From Fictibacillus solisalsi (GTDB lineage Bacteria > Bacillota > Bacilli > Bacillales > Fictibacillaceae): a stretch of DNA of 64,000 nucleotides. Made by a program: the position numbers and the translations under genes. The stretch is taken from contig NZ_FNHW01000001.1 in assembly GCF_900103485.1 (NCBI RefSeq), forward strand, positions 841,418 through 905,417, written 5' to 3'. Below, piece by piece: positions 63,121-64,000 of the stretch; position 1 is the first letter of the stretch; every line of letters starts with the position of its first letter. Under the pieces are notes generated by a model that saw nothing but the letters and a program-made list of their open reading frames with translations, was not told the origin of the DNA and ran no database searches.

Positions 63121-64000
63121 ATGAATGAAATGAATGCTTTTCAAGGGAAACACGTGCTGGTTCTCGGGTTGGCTAAAAGCGGTTTTGCTGCAGCCAAGCT
63201 TTTGAAGTCGTATGGAGCTCATGTTATTGTTAACGACCGAACTCCATTGGAAGAAAATGAGCAGGCTAAGGTTTTGTCCAAGGAAGGATATGAGGTGATT
63301 TGCGGAGAACATCCTGTTTCCTTACTGGATCGTCCTACTGATTTTGTGGTTAAAAATCCCGGAATCCCTTATAGCAATCCAATCGTGAGTGAAGCCTTAA
63401 CACGAGAAATACCTGTGATCACTGAGGTAGAGATTGCAGGGCTGGTGTCACGCGCGGAAATGATCGGAATTACAGGATCAAACGGCAAGACAACGACGAC
63501 GACGCTTGTTGGTGAAATGCTGAAAAACAGCGGACGCGAACCAGTTGTTGCCGGGAATATCGGGACTGTTCTTAGTGAGGTGGCCGACCGTTCCAAGGCA
63601 TCGGAAATTATTGTGGCGGAATTATCCAGTTTTCAATTGATGGGAACTCAAGCCTTTGCACCAAAAATCGCGGTGCTTCTTAACCTGTTTGAGGCCCACC
63701 TTGATTATCACGGTTCTTTTGAAGACTATGCAGCTGCCAAAGGAAAAATTTTCGGCAACCAGCAGGAAACCGACTTTGCCGTCTATAATCAGGATGACGA
63801 AGCCGTGTTAAAGCTTGCTCTTCAGTCAAAAGGAACAAAAGTGCCGTTTTCTGTGAGGTCGGAATGTCCGGAAGGGGCATACATAAAAGCAGAAAGCCTT
63901 TACTTTAAAGATGAAGAAATCATTTCGTTGAACGAGATCGTGCTTCCCGGCCAGCATAATTTGGAGAACATTCTTGCAGCAGTCGCCGCTTCCAAGCTGG
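63121..64000 (+). CDS. murD: UDP-MurNAc-L-Ala:D-Glu ligase MurD (3' end outside window)
   Basis: MurD adds D-glutamate to UDP-MurNAc-L-Ala. About 293 of roughly 450 residues are visible. The N-terminal UDP-binding domain starts MNEMNAFQGKHVLVLGLAKSG. KNPGIPYSNPIV follows near 80, the ATP loop [18 protein letters not shown] near 116-133, ELSSFQLMG near 162 and NLFEAHLDYHGSFEDY near 183. The catalytic C-terminal domain is mostly beyond 64000. ATG 63121 follows GAGGTGTGGG one base after the mraY stop. By synteny spoVE or murG would come next. Confidence 0.95.
   Translation, partial: MNEMNAFQGKHVLVLGLAKSGFAAAKLLKSYGAHVIVNDRTPLEENEQAKVLSKEGYEVICGEHPVSLLDRPTDFVVKNPGIPYSNPIVSEALTREIPVITEVEIAGLVSRAEMIGITGSNGKTTTTTLVGEMLKNSGREPVVAGNIGTVLSEVADRSKASEIIVAELSSFQLMGTQAFAPKIAVLLNLFEAHLDYHGSFEDYAAAKGKIFGNQQETDFAVYNQDDEAVLKLALQSKGTKVPFSVRSECPEGAYIKAESLYFKDEEIISLNEIVLPGQHNLENILAAVAASKL

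Overview
The window is chromosomal DNA from an endospore-forming member of the Bacillaceae (Firmicutes, low to moderate GC). Three things support this. Gene order closely follows Bacillus subtilis from def/pdhABCD through speA, typA, the yla genes, ftsW, pycA, cta, ylbA-ylbQ, bshC and the mraZ/dcw cluster. Sporulation-linked genes are present (ylbJ, ylbO, spoVD, csfG). Ribosome binding sites are strong AGGAGG types, often paired with TTG or GTG starts. No rRNA, tRNA, insertion sequence, prophage or CRISPR array was seen. The species cannot be fixed from sequence alone.

Layout. 1-238: start of a peptide deformylase gene (minus strand). 771-5647: pyruvate dehydrogenase operon pdhABCD. 5.8-9.0 kb: small genes, the dual-function RNA SR1 with its 39-residue peptide SR1P, and speA. 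9.1-12.8 kb: nitronate monooxygenase, yktB, ykzI, suhB, an acetyltransferase and ylaF. 13.0-18.7 kb: typA and the yla genes. 18.9-23.5 kb: ftsW and pyruvate carboxylase. 23.9-29.8 kb: heme O synthase and caa3 oxidase (ctaBCDEFG), with no ctaA beside them. 29.9-31.8 kb: two extra transferases. 31.9-46.9 kb: the ylb series with coaD, rsmD, tmcAL and rpmF, interrupted by extra genes. 47.1-50.2 kb: a three-gene biotin-dependent acyl-CoA carboxylase. 50.4-53.1 kb: panE and bshC. 53.2-64.0 kb: mraZ-rsmH-ftsL-pbpB-spoVD-murE-murF-mraY-murD, cut off in murD.

Function. Much of the window is central carbon and energy metabolism: acetyl-CoA and oxaloacetate formation, a CoA biosynthesis step, and the terminal oxidase. 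The rest is mainly cell envelope and division, translation support, sporulation and stress regulators. It is mostly conserved housekeeping backbone. The less obvious signals are regulatory and RNA level: SR1/SR1P with CcpN-like operators, a forespore-type small RNA (CsfG) antisense to the ylbH upstream region, a 10-bp-period MraZ box, repeated TGTGA elements before ctaB, and a 27-bp duplication of the end of ylbA. I found no convincing wholly new multigene system. Several small lineage genes without recognised function are listed.
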